DNA of 64,000 bases from Coralloluteibacterium thermophilum. GTDB taxonomy: Bacteria > Pseudomonadota > Gammaproteobacteria > Xanthomonadales > Xanthomonadaceae. The translations under genes and the position numbers were made by a program. Shown here piece by piece: positions 17,516 through 26,817 of this stretch; the first letter of the stretch is position 1; each line of letters opens with the position of its first letter. The DNA is taken from the NCBI RefSeq assembly GCF_042654365.1, contig NZ_JBHSGG010000048.1, positions 1 to 64,000 on the forward strand. Direction: 5' to 3'. The notes beneath the pieces are model-generated. The model saw only the letters and a program-made list of their open reading frames with translations, had not been told where the DNA came from and searched no databases.

Positions 17516-20017
17516 TCAGGTCTCGCCGCGCAGCGCCCGCGCCGGGGGCGTGCGCAGGATGCGCCGGGTGCCCAGGCGCCCGGCGAGCACCGAGAGCAGC
17601 AGGCCGGCCGCCGCGGTGGTCAGCAGGACCGGCCAGGGCATGGCAAGCGGCATCTCGAAGGCGCGGCGCGCGAGGATCTCGCCGGTCAGGACCGCGCCGA
17701 AGATGGCCAGCAGCGCCGCCAGCCCGCCGAGTGTGGCGAACTCGACGGTGACCGCCGCCGCGAGCTGCCGGCGCCGCGCGCCGAGGGTGCGCAGGACCGC
17801 GCTCTCGAACCGCCGCTCGGCGGCGGTGGACTGCAGCGCGGCCATCAGCACCAGGAGGCCGGCCGCGAGACTGAAGCCCAGCACGAGCTGCACCGCCTGC
17901 CCCACCCGCTCCATCACGTCGCGCACGCGCGCCAGGATGGCGTCGATGTCGATCAGGGTGATGTTGGGGAAGCTGCGGCTGAGCGCGGCCAGTTCCGTGC
18001 TCCGCTCGGGCGGAAGGTGGAAGCTCGAGATCAGGCTGTAGGCGGCCTCGCCGACGGCGCCGGCGTTGAGCACCACGAAGAAGTTCACCTGGAACGAGTC
18101 CCACTGCGCCTCGCGGATGTTGGTGACGGTGAACTCCAGCGTGCGCTCGCCCACGCGGATGCCGAGGCGGTCGCCCAGGCCGAGCCCGTAGCGCTCCGCG
18201 AAGCCGGCCTCCACCGAGGCCTCCGGTGCGGTGCTGTCGGCGTCCCAGAAGGCGCCGGCGACCAGGGTGTTGGCCGGCGGAAAGCTGGTCCGCCAGCTGA
18301 AGTTGAGCGGGCGGTCGCTGCCTCCGTCGCCGCCGCGGTCCGGATCCGGAGCGCCGTCGTCGTCGCGCCGGACCGGCGGTTCGCCGTTGATGGTCGCCAG
18401 CCGCCCGGTGCTGAAGGGTTCGACCTGGGCCTGCGAGACGCCCAGGGCCTGCAGGCGCTCGACCACGGCCTCGCGCTGGTCCGGCTGCACGTTCATCAGG
18501 AAGTAGTTCGGGGCGTCGGCCGGCAGGCGTGCCTGCCACTGGTTCAGCAGTGCCGGGCCGATGCCGGCGAGCAGGAGCAGGGCGCACAGCGACAGCGACA
18601 GCCCGACCAGCTGCAGCACGCCCAGCCCGCGCCGGCGCAGCAGCGAGGCGAGGCCGAGGCGCGCGGCGCCGCGCAGGCGGCCCTGCAGGTGGCGCAGCGC
18701 CCACAGCAGCAGCGCGCCGACGGCGCCGGAGGCCAGGGCGAGCGCCGCGAGCCCGAGCAGTACCCAGAGGGCGAGGGTGGCGTCCCGTACCGCGTAGACC
18801 GCGAGGCCCGCGCTGGCGGCCAGCGCCGCCAGGTAGACCAGGGCCGAGGTCGGCGGCAGCGCGGCGTAGCTGCGGTTCAGCACGCGCATCGGCGGCACGC
18901 CGCGCAGGCGCACCAGCGGCGGCAGGGCGAAGCCGATCAGGAGCACCACGCCGATGGCCGCGCCGGCGAGCGCGGGCGCCGCGTTCGGCAGCGGCAGGCG
19001 CGCCGGCAGCAGGCTGCCCAGTGCCTCGACCAGGCCGGCCTGCGCCGCCAGGCCGAGGCCGATGCCGACCAGGCAGGCCGGCACCGCCAGCATCAGCAGT
19101 TGCAGCGCGAGCGCGGAGAGGATCTGGTTCTGGCGCGCGCCGAGGCAGCGGAGCACCGCCACGGTGTCGGTCCTGCGCAGGGCGAAGCGGTTGGCCGCCA
19201 GTGCCGTGGCCACGCCCGCCAGCAGGACTGCGAGCAGGGCGGCGAGCGCCAGGAAGCGCCCGGCGCGCTCGAAGGCCAGGCTCACCTGGCGCTGCGCGTC
19301 GGCGAGGCTGACCATGCGGAATCCCTGGGCCTGCGGCTGCACCCAGGCACGGAAGTCCGCGACCGCGGCCGGCTCGCCCGCCACCATCAGGCGCTGGCTG
19401 GCGCGGCTGCCCGGGCCCAGCAGCTCGGAGCGCTGCACGTCCTCCAGGGCGACCATGAGCCGTGGGGCGAGCTGCAGGAAATCGCCGCCGGCATCGGGCT
19501 CGGTGTGCAGGAGACCGGCAATGCGCAGCGTGCCGTCGCCGAACTCCAGCGTGTCGCCCACGTCCACGCCCAGCGTGGCGAGCAGGCGCGCGTCGGCATA
19601 GGCCTCGCCGACCGCGGGCGCCCGCGCCGGCTGCGGGTCCAGTCCGCTGCGGTCGGTCGCGACCAGCAGGGTCCCGCGCAGCGGATAGCCCGCGTCCACA
19701 CCCTTGATCTCCGCGAGCTGGCTGGCCTCGCCGGCGAACACCACGCTCGGGAACTCGACCATGCGGGCCGTGTCCAGCCCGCGTCGCCGCGCCTCCTCGG
19801 CCCAGGCCGGGTCCGGCGCCTGGCGGCCGCGGACGCCGAAGTCGCCGCCGATGACCTCCGCGCCGCTGCGCGTGAGCGCCAGCTCGACCCGGTTGACGAG
19901 GGTGCCCACGGCGGTCATCACGGCCACGCCGAGCACCAGGGCGGCGAACACCGTCAGCAGGTCGCCGTGCGCGAACTCCCGCCGCAGCGAGCGGAAGGCA
20001 TAGGTCCCGACCTTCAT
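17516..20017 (-). CDS. FtsX-like ABC exporter permease (YbbP-like)
   Basis: The 833-residue integral membrane protein begins MKVGTYAFRSLRREFAHGDL. It shows the YbbP layout: an N-terminal helix, a large periplasmic domain, two four-helix FtsX blocks (around residues 260-380 and from ~750 to the end), with extra helices between ~400 and 490. RTDTVAVLRCLGARQNQI and RRFESAVLRTLGARRRQL are the two FtsX signatures. It pairs with the ATPase just upstream (4-bp overlap). In E. coli ybbA-ybbP sits divergent from tesA exactly as here; the substrate is not established, with lipid or lipoprotein handling suspected. Confidence 0.9.
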   Translation of the reverse strand: MKVGTYAFRSLRREFAHGDLLTVFAALVLGVAVMTAVGTLVNRVELALTRSGAEVIGGDFGVRGRQAPDPAWAEEARRRGLDTARMVEFPSVVFAGEASQLAEIKGVDAGYPLRGTLLVATDRSGLDPQPARAPAVGEAYADARLLATLGVDVGDTLEFGDGTLRIAGLLHTEPDAGGDFLQLAPRLMVALEDVQRSELLGPGSRASQRLMVAGEPAAVADFRAWVQPQAQGFRMVSLADAQRQVSLAFERAGRFLALAALLAVLLAGVATALAANRFALRRTDTVAVLRCLGARQNQILSALALQLLMLAVPACLVGIGLGLAAQAGLVEALGSLLPARLPLPNAAPALAGAAIGVVLLIGFALPPLVRLRGVPPMRVLNRSYAALPPTSALVYLAALAASAGLAVYAVRDATLALWVLLGLAALALASGAVGALLLWALRHLQGRLRGAARLGLASLLRRRGLGVLQLVGLSLSLCALLLLAGIGPALLNQWQARLPADAPNYFLMNVQPDQREAVVERLQALGVSQAQVEPFSTGRLATINGEPPVRRDDDGAPDPDRGGDGGSDRPLNFSWRTSFPPANTLVAGAFWDADSTAPEASVEAGFAERYGLGLGDRLGIRVGERTLEFTVTNIREAQWDSFQVNFFVVLNAGAVGEAAYSLISSFHLPPERSTELAALSRSFPNITLIDIDAILARVRDVMERVGQAVQLVLGFSLAAGLLVLMAALQSTAAERRFESAVLRTLGARRRQLAAAVTVEFATLGGLAALLAIFGAVLTGEILARRAFEMPLAMPWPVLLTTAAAGLLLSVLAGRLGTRRILRTPPARALRGET

Positions 20018-20742
20018 GCGCGGGCGCCCGTGTCTTCGCGCAGGCGGCCGCCGTCGAGCAGGAACACGCGGCCGCAGCGCCGCGCGAGCCCGAGGTCGTG
20101 GGTGACCAGGACCAGGGTGGTGCCGGCGTCGCGGTTCATGGCGAACAGCAGGTCGCCGATGTGGCGGCCGGTGGCCTGGTCGAGGTTGCCGGTCGGCTCG
20201 TCGGCGAACAGGATGCGCGGCTGCGCCACGAAGGCGCGCGCCAGGGCGACGCGCTGCTGCTCGCCGCCGGACATCTGCCGCGGATAGTGGCGGCGTCGCG
20301 CGCCCAGGCCCACCGCCTCCAGCGCCGCGTCGACCCGTGCGGGATCCTCGCGACCGGCCAGTTCGAGCGGCAGGGCCACGTTCTCCGCCGCGGTCAGCGC
20401 CGGAAGCAGGTGGAAGCTCTGGAACACGAAGCCGACCTCCCGCGCGCGGAGCGCGGCGCGCGCCTCCTCGTCCATGCGTTCGAGGTGCTCGCCGGCGAGC
20501 ACGACCTCGCCGCGGGTCGGCACGTCCAGTCCGGCCAGCAGGCCGAGCAGGGTGGTCTTGCCCGAGCCGGAGGCGCCGACGATGGCCACGCTCTCGCCCG
20601 GATTCACTTCGAGTTCGACCCCCGCCAGTATCGTCAGCTCGCCCTCGGGCCCCTGTACCGACTTGCCGAGACCACGCACCGCGATGACCGCCTCCCGTCC
20701 CGCCGTTCCCGCTTCCCGTTCGAGCTTCGTCTCGCGCTGCAT
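20014..20742 (-). CDS. ABC exporter ATP-binding protein (YbbA-like)
   Basis: The 242-residue ATPase of the LolD/MacB class has Walker A GASGSGKTT, the Q-loop FQSFHLLPALTAAENVALPLEL, signature MSGGEQQRVALARA, Walker B ILFADEPTGN and the switch His in LVTHD. It energises the permease encoded directly downstream. ATG 20742 gives an extra ~18-residue N-terminal tail and makes the 5' end overlap that of tesA, on the other strand, by 59 bp; a shorter start near the VIAVRGLGK segment is possible but no ATG is there. Confidence 0.93.
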   Translation of the reverse strand: MQRETKLEREAGTAGREAVIAVRGLGKSVQGPEGELTILAGVELEVNPGESVAIVGASGSGKTTLLGLLAGLDVPTRGEVVLAGEHLERMDEEARAALRAREVGFVFQSFHLLPALTAAENVALPLELAGREDPARVDAALEAVGLGARRRHYPRQMSGGEQQRVALARAFVAQPRILFADEPTGNLDQATGRHIGDLLFAMNRDAGTTLVLVTHDLGLARRCGRVFLLDGGRLREDTGARA

Positions 20743-21343
20743 CGTCGTCCTTTCGTCGTTGTTGATGGCGGCCGGCGCACTGGCCGCGCCGCCTCCGCTG
20801 CTGGTGGTGGGGGACAGCCTGAGCGCCGCCCACAACATCCCGGTCGAGGCCGGCTGGGTGAGTCTGCTGGAAGATCGCCTGCAGTCGGAGATGGAGACAC
20901 CGCCGGAAGTCATCAATGCCAGCATCAGCGGCGAGACCAGCGCGGGCGGGCTGGCACGCCTGCCGCGCCTGCTCCGTGAGCATGCGCCGGGCGTGGTCAT
21001 CATCGAGCTCGGCGGCAACGACGCCCTGCGCGGGCTGCCGCCGGCGCAGCTGCGCGGCAACCTGGAGCGCATGGTCGAGCTGAGCCGGGAGGCCGGTGCG
21101 CGGGTGCTGCTGCTGGGCATCGACATCCCGCCGAACTACGGCGGCGCCTACCGCGAGCGGGTGCGGGGGGTGTATACCGGCCTCGCCGAGGCGCTGGACG
21201 TGCCGCTGATGCCGTTCTTCCTGGAGGGGGTGGCGCTGGAGCCGGGGCTGATGCAGTCCGACGGCATCCATCCGACGGCGGACGCGCAGCCGCGCCTGCT
21301 GGAGAATGTCTGGCCGGTGCTCCGGCCGCTGCTGGAGGACTGA
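20684..21343 (+). CDS. tesA: Periplasmic GDSL thioesterase/lysophospholipase TesA
   Basis: TesA is a multifunctional acyl-CoA thioesterase I, protease I and lysophospholipase L1. The 219-residue precursor has a signal peptide to about residue 35 (VVLSSLLMAAGALAA). The GDSL blocks follow: GDSLSAAHN with Ser45, the block II Gly in SGETSAGG, GGND, and DGIHPT with Asp193 and His196. ATG 20684 is the only in-frame ATG giving a complete signal peptide, although it overlaps the divergent ABC gene. The tesA/ybbAP arrangement matches E. coli. Confidence 0.94.
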   Translation: MTASRPAVPASRSSFVSRCIVVLSSLLMAAGALAAPPPLLVVGDSLSAAHNIPVEAGWVSLLEDRLQSEMETPPEVINASISGETSAGGLARLPRLLREHAPGVVIIELGGNDALRGLPPAQLRGNLERMVELSREAGARVLLLGIDIPPNYGGAYRERVRGVYTGLAEALDVPLMPFFLEGVALEPGLMQSDGIHPTADAQPRLLENVWPVLRPLLED

Positions 21344-21429
21344 GGCGCGTTCCACGCGGATTCACATTGGGATCACTGCGGCAGCGGCAACTTTCACAAA
21401 GCTGAAGTCACCTGTAGAGGTTGATGCAA
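21344..21429 (+). promoter_or_regulatory. Upstream region of the response-regulator gene with repeated TTCACA
   Basis: This 86-bp gap is richer in A/T than its surroundings. It holds two copies of TTCACA, at about 21361 and 21393, 32 bp apart (three helical turns). The second is followed by AAGCTGAAGTCAC, a loose direct-repeat arrangement like OmpR/PhoB-type sites. AGAGG at 21416-21420 is the ribosome site. Autoregulation by the neighbouring regulator is a guess. Confidence 0.3.
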
Positions 21430-22161
21430 ATGCGTAGCCGTGAAGAGCCCGCCGGCCTCGTGCTGGTCGTGGAGGACAACCGAAACATCTCCGAAATGGT
21501 CGGCGAGTACCTCGAATCCCGCGGATTCGGCGTCGATTACGCCTCGGACGGCCTGGATGGCTTCCGTCTGGCCTGCGACAACAGCTATGACGTCATCGTG
21601 CTCGACCTGATGCTGCCGCGCCTGGACGGCATCGGCGTCTGCCGCCGCCTGCGGCAGGAGGCCAAGAAGTCGACGCCGGTGCTGATGCTGACCGCACGCG
21701 ACACCCTGGACGACAAGGTCGCCGGCCTGGACGCCGGTGCCGACGACTACCTGGTCAAACCCTTCGCGGTGCCCGAGCTGGAGGCCCGCATCCGCGCCCT
21801 GATCCGCCGCGAGCGCCGGCAGGTCAGCGCGGAGCTGCTGAAGGTGGACGATCTCGTGCTCGACACCGCGAGCCTGCGGGTCACCCGCGCGGGACGCGAG
21901 ATCCAGCTTTCGCCGATCGGCCTGCGCCTGCTGACCATCCTCATGCGCGAATCGCCGCGCGTGGTCAGCCGCCGCGACATCGAGCGCGAGATCTGGGGCG
22001 ACGCGCTGCCCGACTCCGACACCCTGCGCAGCCATCTCTACAACCTGCGCAAGGCGATCGACCGGCCGTTCGAGAAACAGCTGCTGCACACCGTGCAGAC
22101 GGCGGGCTACCGCGTGGCCGATCTCGACGCACCGCCCGTCGCTGCCGCCGCGAGTGGCTGA
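21430..22161 (+). CDS. OmpR/PhoB-type response regulator
   Basis: The receiver domain (residues ~10-122) has the acidic pair VVEDN, phosphoacceptor VLDLMLPRLDG, TAR and LVKPF. A winged-helix DNA-binding domain follows (LRSHLYNLRKAIDRPF, HTVQTAGYRV). ATG 21430 is 9 nt from AGAGG and gives 243 residues; ATG 21424 and TTG 21421 are too close to it. It forms a two-component system with the kinase that follows (8-bp overlap). The pair resembles xanthomonad RaxR/RaxH-type regulators, but the signal and targets are unknown. The adjacent MacA-like exporter genes are plausible targets by position. Confidence 0.92.
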   Translation: MRSREEPAGLVLVVEDNRNISEMVGEYLESRGFGVDYASDGLDGFRLACDNSYDVIVLDLMLPRLDGIGVCRRLRQEAKKSTPVLMLTARDTLDDKVAGLDAGADDYLVKPFAVPELEARIRALIRRERRQVSAELLKVDDLVLDTASLRVTRAGREIQLSPIGLRLLTILMRESPRVVSRRDIEREIWGDALPDSDTLRSHLYNLRKAIDRPFEKQLLHTVQTAGYRVADLDAPPVAAAASG

Positions 22162-23260
22162 CACCGGCATCGGGCGCGCAGTCGACGTGGACGCAGGTCC
22201 AGCCCTGCGGCAGAAGGTCTGGCGCGGATTCGCGCGCCAGATCCTGTCCATCCTCGCCGCCGCCCTGCTCGGGGCGGTCGGTGCGTGGGTGTTCGTCGCC
22301 CATCGCGCGGGCGACCTTGGGGGCGGGGCGGCGCTGGCCGCCGCGTTCGCGCTCCTCCTCGGCCTGTGCCTGCCCCTGGCGCTGGCCTGGTGGTCCTATC
22401 GCGGCTACGTCCGCGCGCTGGGCCCCCTGCACTGGCTGGCCGGGCAGGTGCGGCGCTACGACCCGCGGGACCCGGGCCACGGCGGGTTCGCGCCGGAGTC
22501 GCTGCCGCCCGACATGGACGCGGAGACGCGCGTGCTGGCCTCGTCGCTGCACCAGCTGGCGCGGGAGGTCGAGGCGGTGCTCGAACGCGAGCGCCGCTTC
22601 ACCCGCGACGCCAGCCACGAGCTGCGCACGCCGCTCACCGTCATCCGCATGGCGACGGACCTGCTGCTCGCCGACCCGGACCAGTCTCCGTACTCGCAGC
22701 GCGCGCTGCGGCGCATCCAGGACTCCGGCCGCGACATGGAGGCGCTCATCGAGTCCTTCCTGCTGCTGGCGCGCGCCCCCGACCTCGATACCGGCGGCGA
22801 GGAGGCCCGGGTTGCGCAGGTGGTGTACGAGCAGGTCGAGGATGCCCGCCCGCTGCTGAGGAACAAGCCGGTCGAGCTGCACGTGCAGGCCGACTGCGAC
22901 TTCAGCGTGCAGGCACCGGCGCGCGTGGTCTCGGTGCTGCTGGGCAACCTGATCCGCAACGCCTGCGTGTTCACCGACAGCGGCCGCATCGACGTGCGCA
23001 TCGGCCGCGGCGAGGTGGTGGTCGAGGACAGCGGCATCGGCATGAGCCCGGACGTGCTGGCGCGCGCCTTCGAGCCGTTCTACCGCCTCGGCGACGGGCG
23101 CCGCGGCCACGGCATCGGCCTGTCCATCGTGCGCCGCCTCGGCGACCGCTTCGGCTGGCAGATCGTCCTCGAGAGCACGCCGGAGCAGGGGACGGTGGCG
23201 AGCGTGCGCTTCCCCAACGCCGAGGTGATCGAGCCCGAGGCCGACGTGGCGGCGGGCTGA
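22154..23260 (+). CDS. Sensor histidine kinase, partner of the upstream regulator
   Basis: The 368-residue membrane kinase has helices at about residues 30-52 and 58-80 and a very short periplasmic loop (AHRAGDLGG), so it probably senses within the membrane or in the cytoplasm. The H-box is FTRDASHELRTPLTVIR, the N-box LIRNACVFT, and the G boxes VEDSGIGM and GHGIGLSIV. There is no clear HAMP domain. GTG 22154 overlaps the regulator stop; a later start would remove only the hydrophilic tail. Confidence 0.9.
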   Translation: MADTGIGRAVDVDAGPALRQKVWRGFARQILSILAAALLGAVGAWVFVAHRAGDLGGGAALAAAFALLLGLCLPLALAWWSYRGYVRALGPLHWLAGQVRRYDPRDPGHGGFAPESLPPDMDAETRVLASSLHQLAREVEAVLERERRFTRDASHELRTPLTVIRMATDLLLADPDQSPYSQRALRRIQDSGRDMEALIESFLLLARAPDLDTGGEEARVAQVVYEQVEDARPLLRNKPVELHVQADCDFSVQAPARVVSVLLGNLIRNACVFTDSGRIDVRIGRGEVVVEDSGIGMSPDVLARAFEPFYRLGDGRRGHGIGLSIVRRLGDRFGWQIVLESTPEQGTVASVRFPNAEVIEPEADVAAG

Positions 23261-23336
23261 GCGTTTCTTCGCGGGGCGCGAAGGAAATCCGCGGGTGCCG
23301 CGTTCCAACCGCATCCGCCCAGCCGACCATCGCCCG

Positions 23337-24800
23337 ATGAGCCCAGCCAGCCGCCCCTCCTTCCTGCTTCGCCGCGTCCTGCCCGCCCTCGCGGTCCTCG
23401 CCGTCCTCGGCCTCGTCGCCTGGTGGCTGGCCGGCCCTGCGCCCAGGACGGAGCAGTACCGCACCGCGACCGTGGAGCGCGGCGCCATCCGCGTCTCCAT
23501 CTCGGCGACCGGCACGCTGCGGGCGCTGTCCACGGTGGAGGTGGGCTCCCAGGTCTCGGGCCTCATCACCTCGGTCGAGGTCGACTTCAACGACCGCGTG
23601 GAGACGGGGCAGGCCATCGCCCACATCGACCCTGGCCCCCTGCAACTGCAGCTCCAGCAGGCGCAGGCCAACCTCGCCAGCGCGCGCGCCTCGCTCGGCG
23701 AAGCCCGCGCGACCGCGACCAACGCGGAACGCGACTACGCGCGCAGGGAGGAGCTGGGAGAACGCCAGCTCGTGGCGCGCAGCGAGATCGACCTCGCCCT
23801 GGCCGCACGCGACCAGGCGCGCGCGCGCGTGGCCTCGGCGCAGTCGCAGGTGCAGCAGGCCCAGGTCGCCGTCGAGCGCGCCCAGCTCGATCTCGGCTAC
23901 GCGGTGATCCGCTCGCCCGTGGACGGCGTGGTGCTCTCGCGGACGGTCGAGCCAGGCCAGACCGTGGCCGCCAGTTTCCAGACCCCGGTGCTGTTCCAGA
24001 TCGCCGAGGACCTCTCGCAGATGCAGATCGAGCTGAGCGTGGACGAGGCCGACGTCGGCGCGATCCGGCCGGGCCAGCCGGTCCGGTTCACCGTCGATGC
24101 CTTCCGCGACCGCGAGTTCCGCGGCAGCGTCGATCAGGTGCGCCTGGCGGCCGTGGAGACCTCGAGCGTCATCACCTATCCGGTGGTGGTGCGGGTGGAC
24201 AACGCCGACCTCAGCCTGCTGCCGGGCATGACCGCGAACGCCGAGATCGAGACCGCGCGGCGCGACGACGTGCTGCGCGTGCCGAACGCGGCGCTGCGTT
24301 TCCGGCCCGCGGACGCGCCCGCCGCCCCGTCGCCGACGGCGCGTGCGGGCGGCATGGGCATGGCCGACAGCGTCGAGCGCATCGCGCAGTCCATGGAACT
24401 CGACGCCGAGCAGCGCGCCGCGTTCGAGAACGAGCTGGGCGCGCTGCGCGAGCGCATGCAGCGGGTGGTCGCCGCGCGCGAGGCGGGCGCCAGCCGTGCG
24501 CCGGGTCCGCCGCCGGGCGGTCAGCCCGGGCAGGGCGGCCAGCGCCGTCCGGGCGGGATCGGCGAGGCCTTCCCCAACTTCCGCGCCAGCCTCGACGAGA
24601 CCCAGCGCGCGCAGTGGGACACCGCGCTGCGCGAGCTCGCCAGCGTCCGCAGCGGCACCATCTGGCTGCTCGAGAACGGCCGGCCGGCGGCGCGCAGCGT
24701 GCGCATCGGCGCCACCGACGGCACCGCCACCGAGATCGCCGGTGAGGGCGTCGAGGAAGGCGCGCGGGTCATCACCGGCGTCGAGCGCAGCGGGCCATGA
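23337..24800 (+). CDS. MacA-like periplasmic adaptor of an ABC efflux pump, with an inserted helical domain
   Basis: The 487-residue adaptor has an N-terminal membrane anchor (residues ~15-35), a lipoyl/barrel-sandwich half starting VERGAIRVSISATGTLRAL, a long helical hairpin, and a beta-barrel region (YPVVVRVDN, LLPGMTANAEIE). After VPNAALRFRP it carries about 115 extra residues (~323-439) rich in Ala/Pro/Gly. The insert contains two helical stretches with LDAEQ and LDETQ, resembling Spy/CpxP LTXXQ repeats. The barrel then resumes at IWLLENGRPAARSVRIG. ATG 23337 is preferred over upstream GTG 23295 because it precedes the anchor directly. It overlaps the ATPase gene by 4 bp. Confidence 0.9.
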   Translation: MSPASRPSFLLRRVLPALAVLAVLGLVAWWLAGPAPRTEQYRTATVERGAIRVSISATGTLRALSTVEVGSQVSGLITSVEVDFNDRVETGQAIAHIDPGPLQLQLQQAQANLASARASLGEARATATNAERDYARREELGERQLVARSEIDLALAARDQARARVASAQSQVQQAQVAVERAQLDLGYAVIRSPVDGVVLSRTVEPGQTVAASFQTPVLFQIAEDLSQMQIELSVDEADVGAIRPGQPVRFTVDAFRDREFRGSVDQVRLAAVETSSVITYPVVVRVDNADLSLLPGMTANAEIETARRDDVLRVPNAALRFRPADAPAAPSPTARAGGMGMADSVERIAQSMELDAEQRAAFENELGALRERMQRVVAAREAGASRAPGPPPGGQPGQGGQRRPGGIGEAFPNFRASLDETQRAQWDTALRELASVRSGTIWLLENGRPAARSVRIGATDGTATEIAGEGVEEGARVITGVERSGP

Positions 24801-25522
24801 CCACGCCGGTCATCGACATCCGCGGCCTGCGCAAGGTCTACGCCGAGGGCTCGCCGGCCGAGGTCGTGGCGCTGCGCGGCGTCGACCTGCGCGTGGAACC
24901 GGGCGAGTTCCTCGCCATCATGGGCCCGTCGGGTTCGGGCAAGTCGACCCTGATGAACATGCTGGGCTGCCTGGACACGCCCTCGTCCGGCACCTACCTC
25001 TGCGACGGCGTGGACGTGGCCAGCCTCGACGCCACCGGGCGCGCCAAGCTGCGGCTGTCCAAGATCGGCTTCGTGTTCCAGGGCTTCCACCTGCTGACCC
25101 GGCTGAGCGCCCTCGACAACGTGCTGCTGCCGCTGTCGTACGCCGGCGTGCCGGTGGCCGAGCGCGCCGAGCGGGCGCGGGCGGCCCTGGCGGCGGTGGG
25201 ATTGGCCGAACGCGCCGGCCACCGGCCGAGCGAGCTGTCCGGCGGACAGCAGCAGCGCGTGGCGATCGCGCGTGCGCTGATCAACACGCCGCCCCTGCTG
25301 CTGGCCGACGAGCCGACGGGCGCGCTCGACTCCCGCACCGGCGAGGAGATCCTCGCGCTGTTCAAGCGGCTCCAGGCGGAGGGCCATACGGTGGTGCTGA
25401 TCACCCACGACCGCCACGTCGCCGACCACGCCGATCGCGTGGTGATCATGCACGACGGCGAACTCCATCCCGACGGCTGGCAGCCCCCGGACCCGGCGGC
25501 GCCGGCAGAGGTGCACGCATGA
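24797..25522 (+). CDS. ABC ATPase of a MacB-like exporter
   Basis: The 241-residue ATPase has Walker A GPSGSGKST, Q-loop FQGFHLLTRLSALDNVLLPL, signature LSGGQQQRVAIARA, Walker B LLLADEPTGALD and switch His ITHD. In E. coli MacB this domain is fused to the permease; here ATPase and permease are separate genes, as in YknXYZ-type systems. Overlaps of 4 bp on both sides point to one operon with the adaptor and permease. Confidence 0.94.
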   Translation: MTTPVIDIRGLRKVYAEGSPAEVVALRGVDLRVEPGEFLAIMGPSGSGKSTLMNMLGCLDTPSSGTYLCDGVDVASLDATGRAKLRLSKIGFVFQGFHLLTRLSALDNVLLPLSYAGVPVAERAERARAALAAVGLAERAGHRPSELSGGQQQRVAIARALINTPPLLLADEPTGALDSRTGEEILALFKRLQAEGHTVVLITHDRHVADHADRVVIMHDGELHPDGWQPPDPAAPAEVHA

Positions 25523-26817
25523 GCTTCATGGACATCCTGCGCACGGCGCTCGGCTCGCTGCGCGGCAACTGGATGCGCAGCGCGCTCACCGCGCTGGGCG
25601 TCATCATCGGCATCGCCGCGGTGATCGTGATGGTCTCGGTCGGGCAGGGCACCCAGGCCCAGCTCGACGACATGATCTCGCGCCTGGGTTCGAACCGGCT
25701 GGAGATCTTCTCGTCGGCCGGGCGCAGCGGCGGCGCCCGCATGGGCGCGGGCAGCCAGTCGACCCTGACCGTGCGCGACGTCGAGGCCATCCGCAACGAG
25801 ATTCCCTCGGTGCAGTACGTCTCGCCGACCCTGCGCGGCAACAGCCAGGTCATCTACGGCGAGCGCAACTGGTCGGTGTCGTGGCAGGGCATCCATGCGG
25901 ACTACTTCCCGGTCAACGACGCCTCGGTGGTGCTGGGCGAGGAGTTCGGCGAGCGCGACTACGCCGTCGCCGGGCAGGTGGTGATCCTGGGCGAGACGGT
26001 CCGCCGCGAGCTGTTCGGCGACATGGATCCGGTGGGCGAGACGGTACGCGTCGGCCGGGTGCCGATGCGCGTGGTCGGCGTGCTGCGCCCGCGTGGGCAG
26101 ACCGGCTTCGGCGGCGACGCCGACGACGTGATCCTGGTGCCGCTGGAGACCGGCCGCAGGCGCCTGTCCGCGGCCGCGGCCGCCGGCACCGCGGCATCCA
26201 CCGGCGCCAGCGGCGCGGCGGCTGCGACGCCCGCGCTGCGGCCGCCGGTCCCGGACACGGTGCAGTCCATCTCGGTCGGCGTGGCGCGCGCCGAGGACCT
26301 GCAGGTCGCGGAGGCCGAGATCACCGAACTGCTGCGCCAGCGCCATCGCATCGGCATCGGCCAGGAGGACGACTTCAGCGTGCGCAACCTCGCCGAGATC
26401 GTCAGCACGCGCACCCAGACCACGCGGCTGATGTCGTGGCTGCTCGGCGCCGTCGCGACGATCTCGCTGATCGTCGGCGGCATCGGGATCATGAACATCA
26501 TGCTGGTGTCGGTGACCGAGCGGATCCGCGAGATCGGCCTGCGCATGGCGGTGGGCGCGGGGCCGCGCGAGATCCAGCAGCAGTTCCTGGCCGAGGCGAT
26601 GCTGATCTCGCTGGGCGGCGGCCTGATCGGCATCGTGATCGGCGTGGCGGGCGCACTCGGCGCCAGCCGGCTCGGCGCCCTGCCGGTGCAGCTCAACCTG
26701 CAGGTCGTGCTGATGGCGACGGCCTTCTCGGTGGCGACGGGCCTGTTCTTCGGGTTCTATCCGGCGCGCAAGGCATCGCGGCTCGACCCGATCGAGGCGC
26801 TGCGCCACCAGGGGTGA
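25519..26817 (+). CDS. MacB-like ABC exporter permease
   Basis: The 432-residue protein has an N-terminal helix (LTALGVIIGIAAVIVMVSVG), a periplasmic MacB-type domain and a C-terminal FtsX block of three helices, with IREIGLRMAVGA and FYPARKASRLDPIEALRHQ as family signatures. Residues ~217-245 form an Ala/Gly/Ser-rich low-complexity insert in the periplasmic domain. Together with the adaptor and ATPase it should form a tripartite exporter with a TolC-like protein not encoded here. The substrate could be a peptide, antibiotic or lipid. Confidence 0.93.
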   Translation: MSFMDILRTALGSLRGNWMRSALTALGVIIGIAAVIVMVSVGQGTQAQLDDMISRLGSNRLEIFSSAGRSGGARMGAGSQSTLTVRDVEAIRNEIPSVQYVSPTLRGNSQVIYGERNWSVSWQGIHADYFPVNDASVVLGEEFGERDYAVAGQVVILGETVRRELFGDMDPVGETVRVGRVPMRVVGVLRPRGQTGFGGDADDVILVPLETGRRRLSAAAAAGTAASTGASGAAAATPALRPPVPDTVQSISVGVARAEDLQVAEAEITELLRQRHRIGIGQEDDFSVRNLAEIVSTRTQTTRLMSWLLGAVATISLIVGGIGIMNIMLVSVTERIREIGLRMAVGAGPREIQQQFLAEAMLISLGGGLIGIVIGVAGALGASRLGALPVQLNLQVVLMATAFSVATGLFFGFYPARKASRLDPIEALRHQG

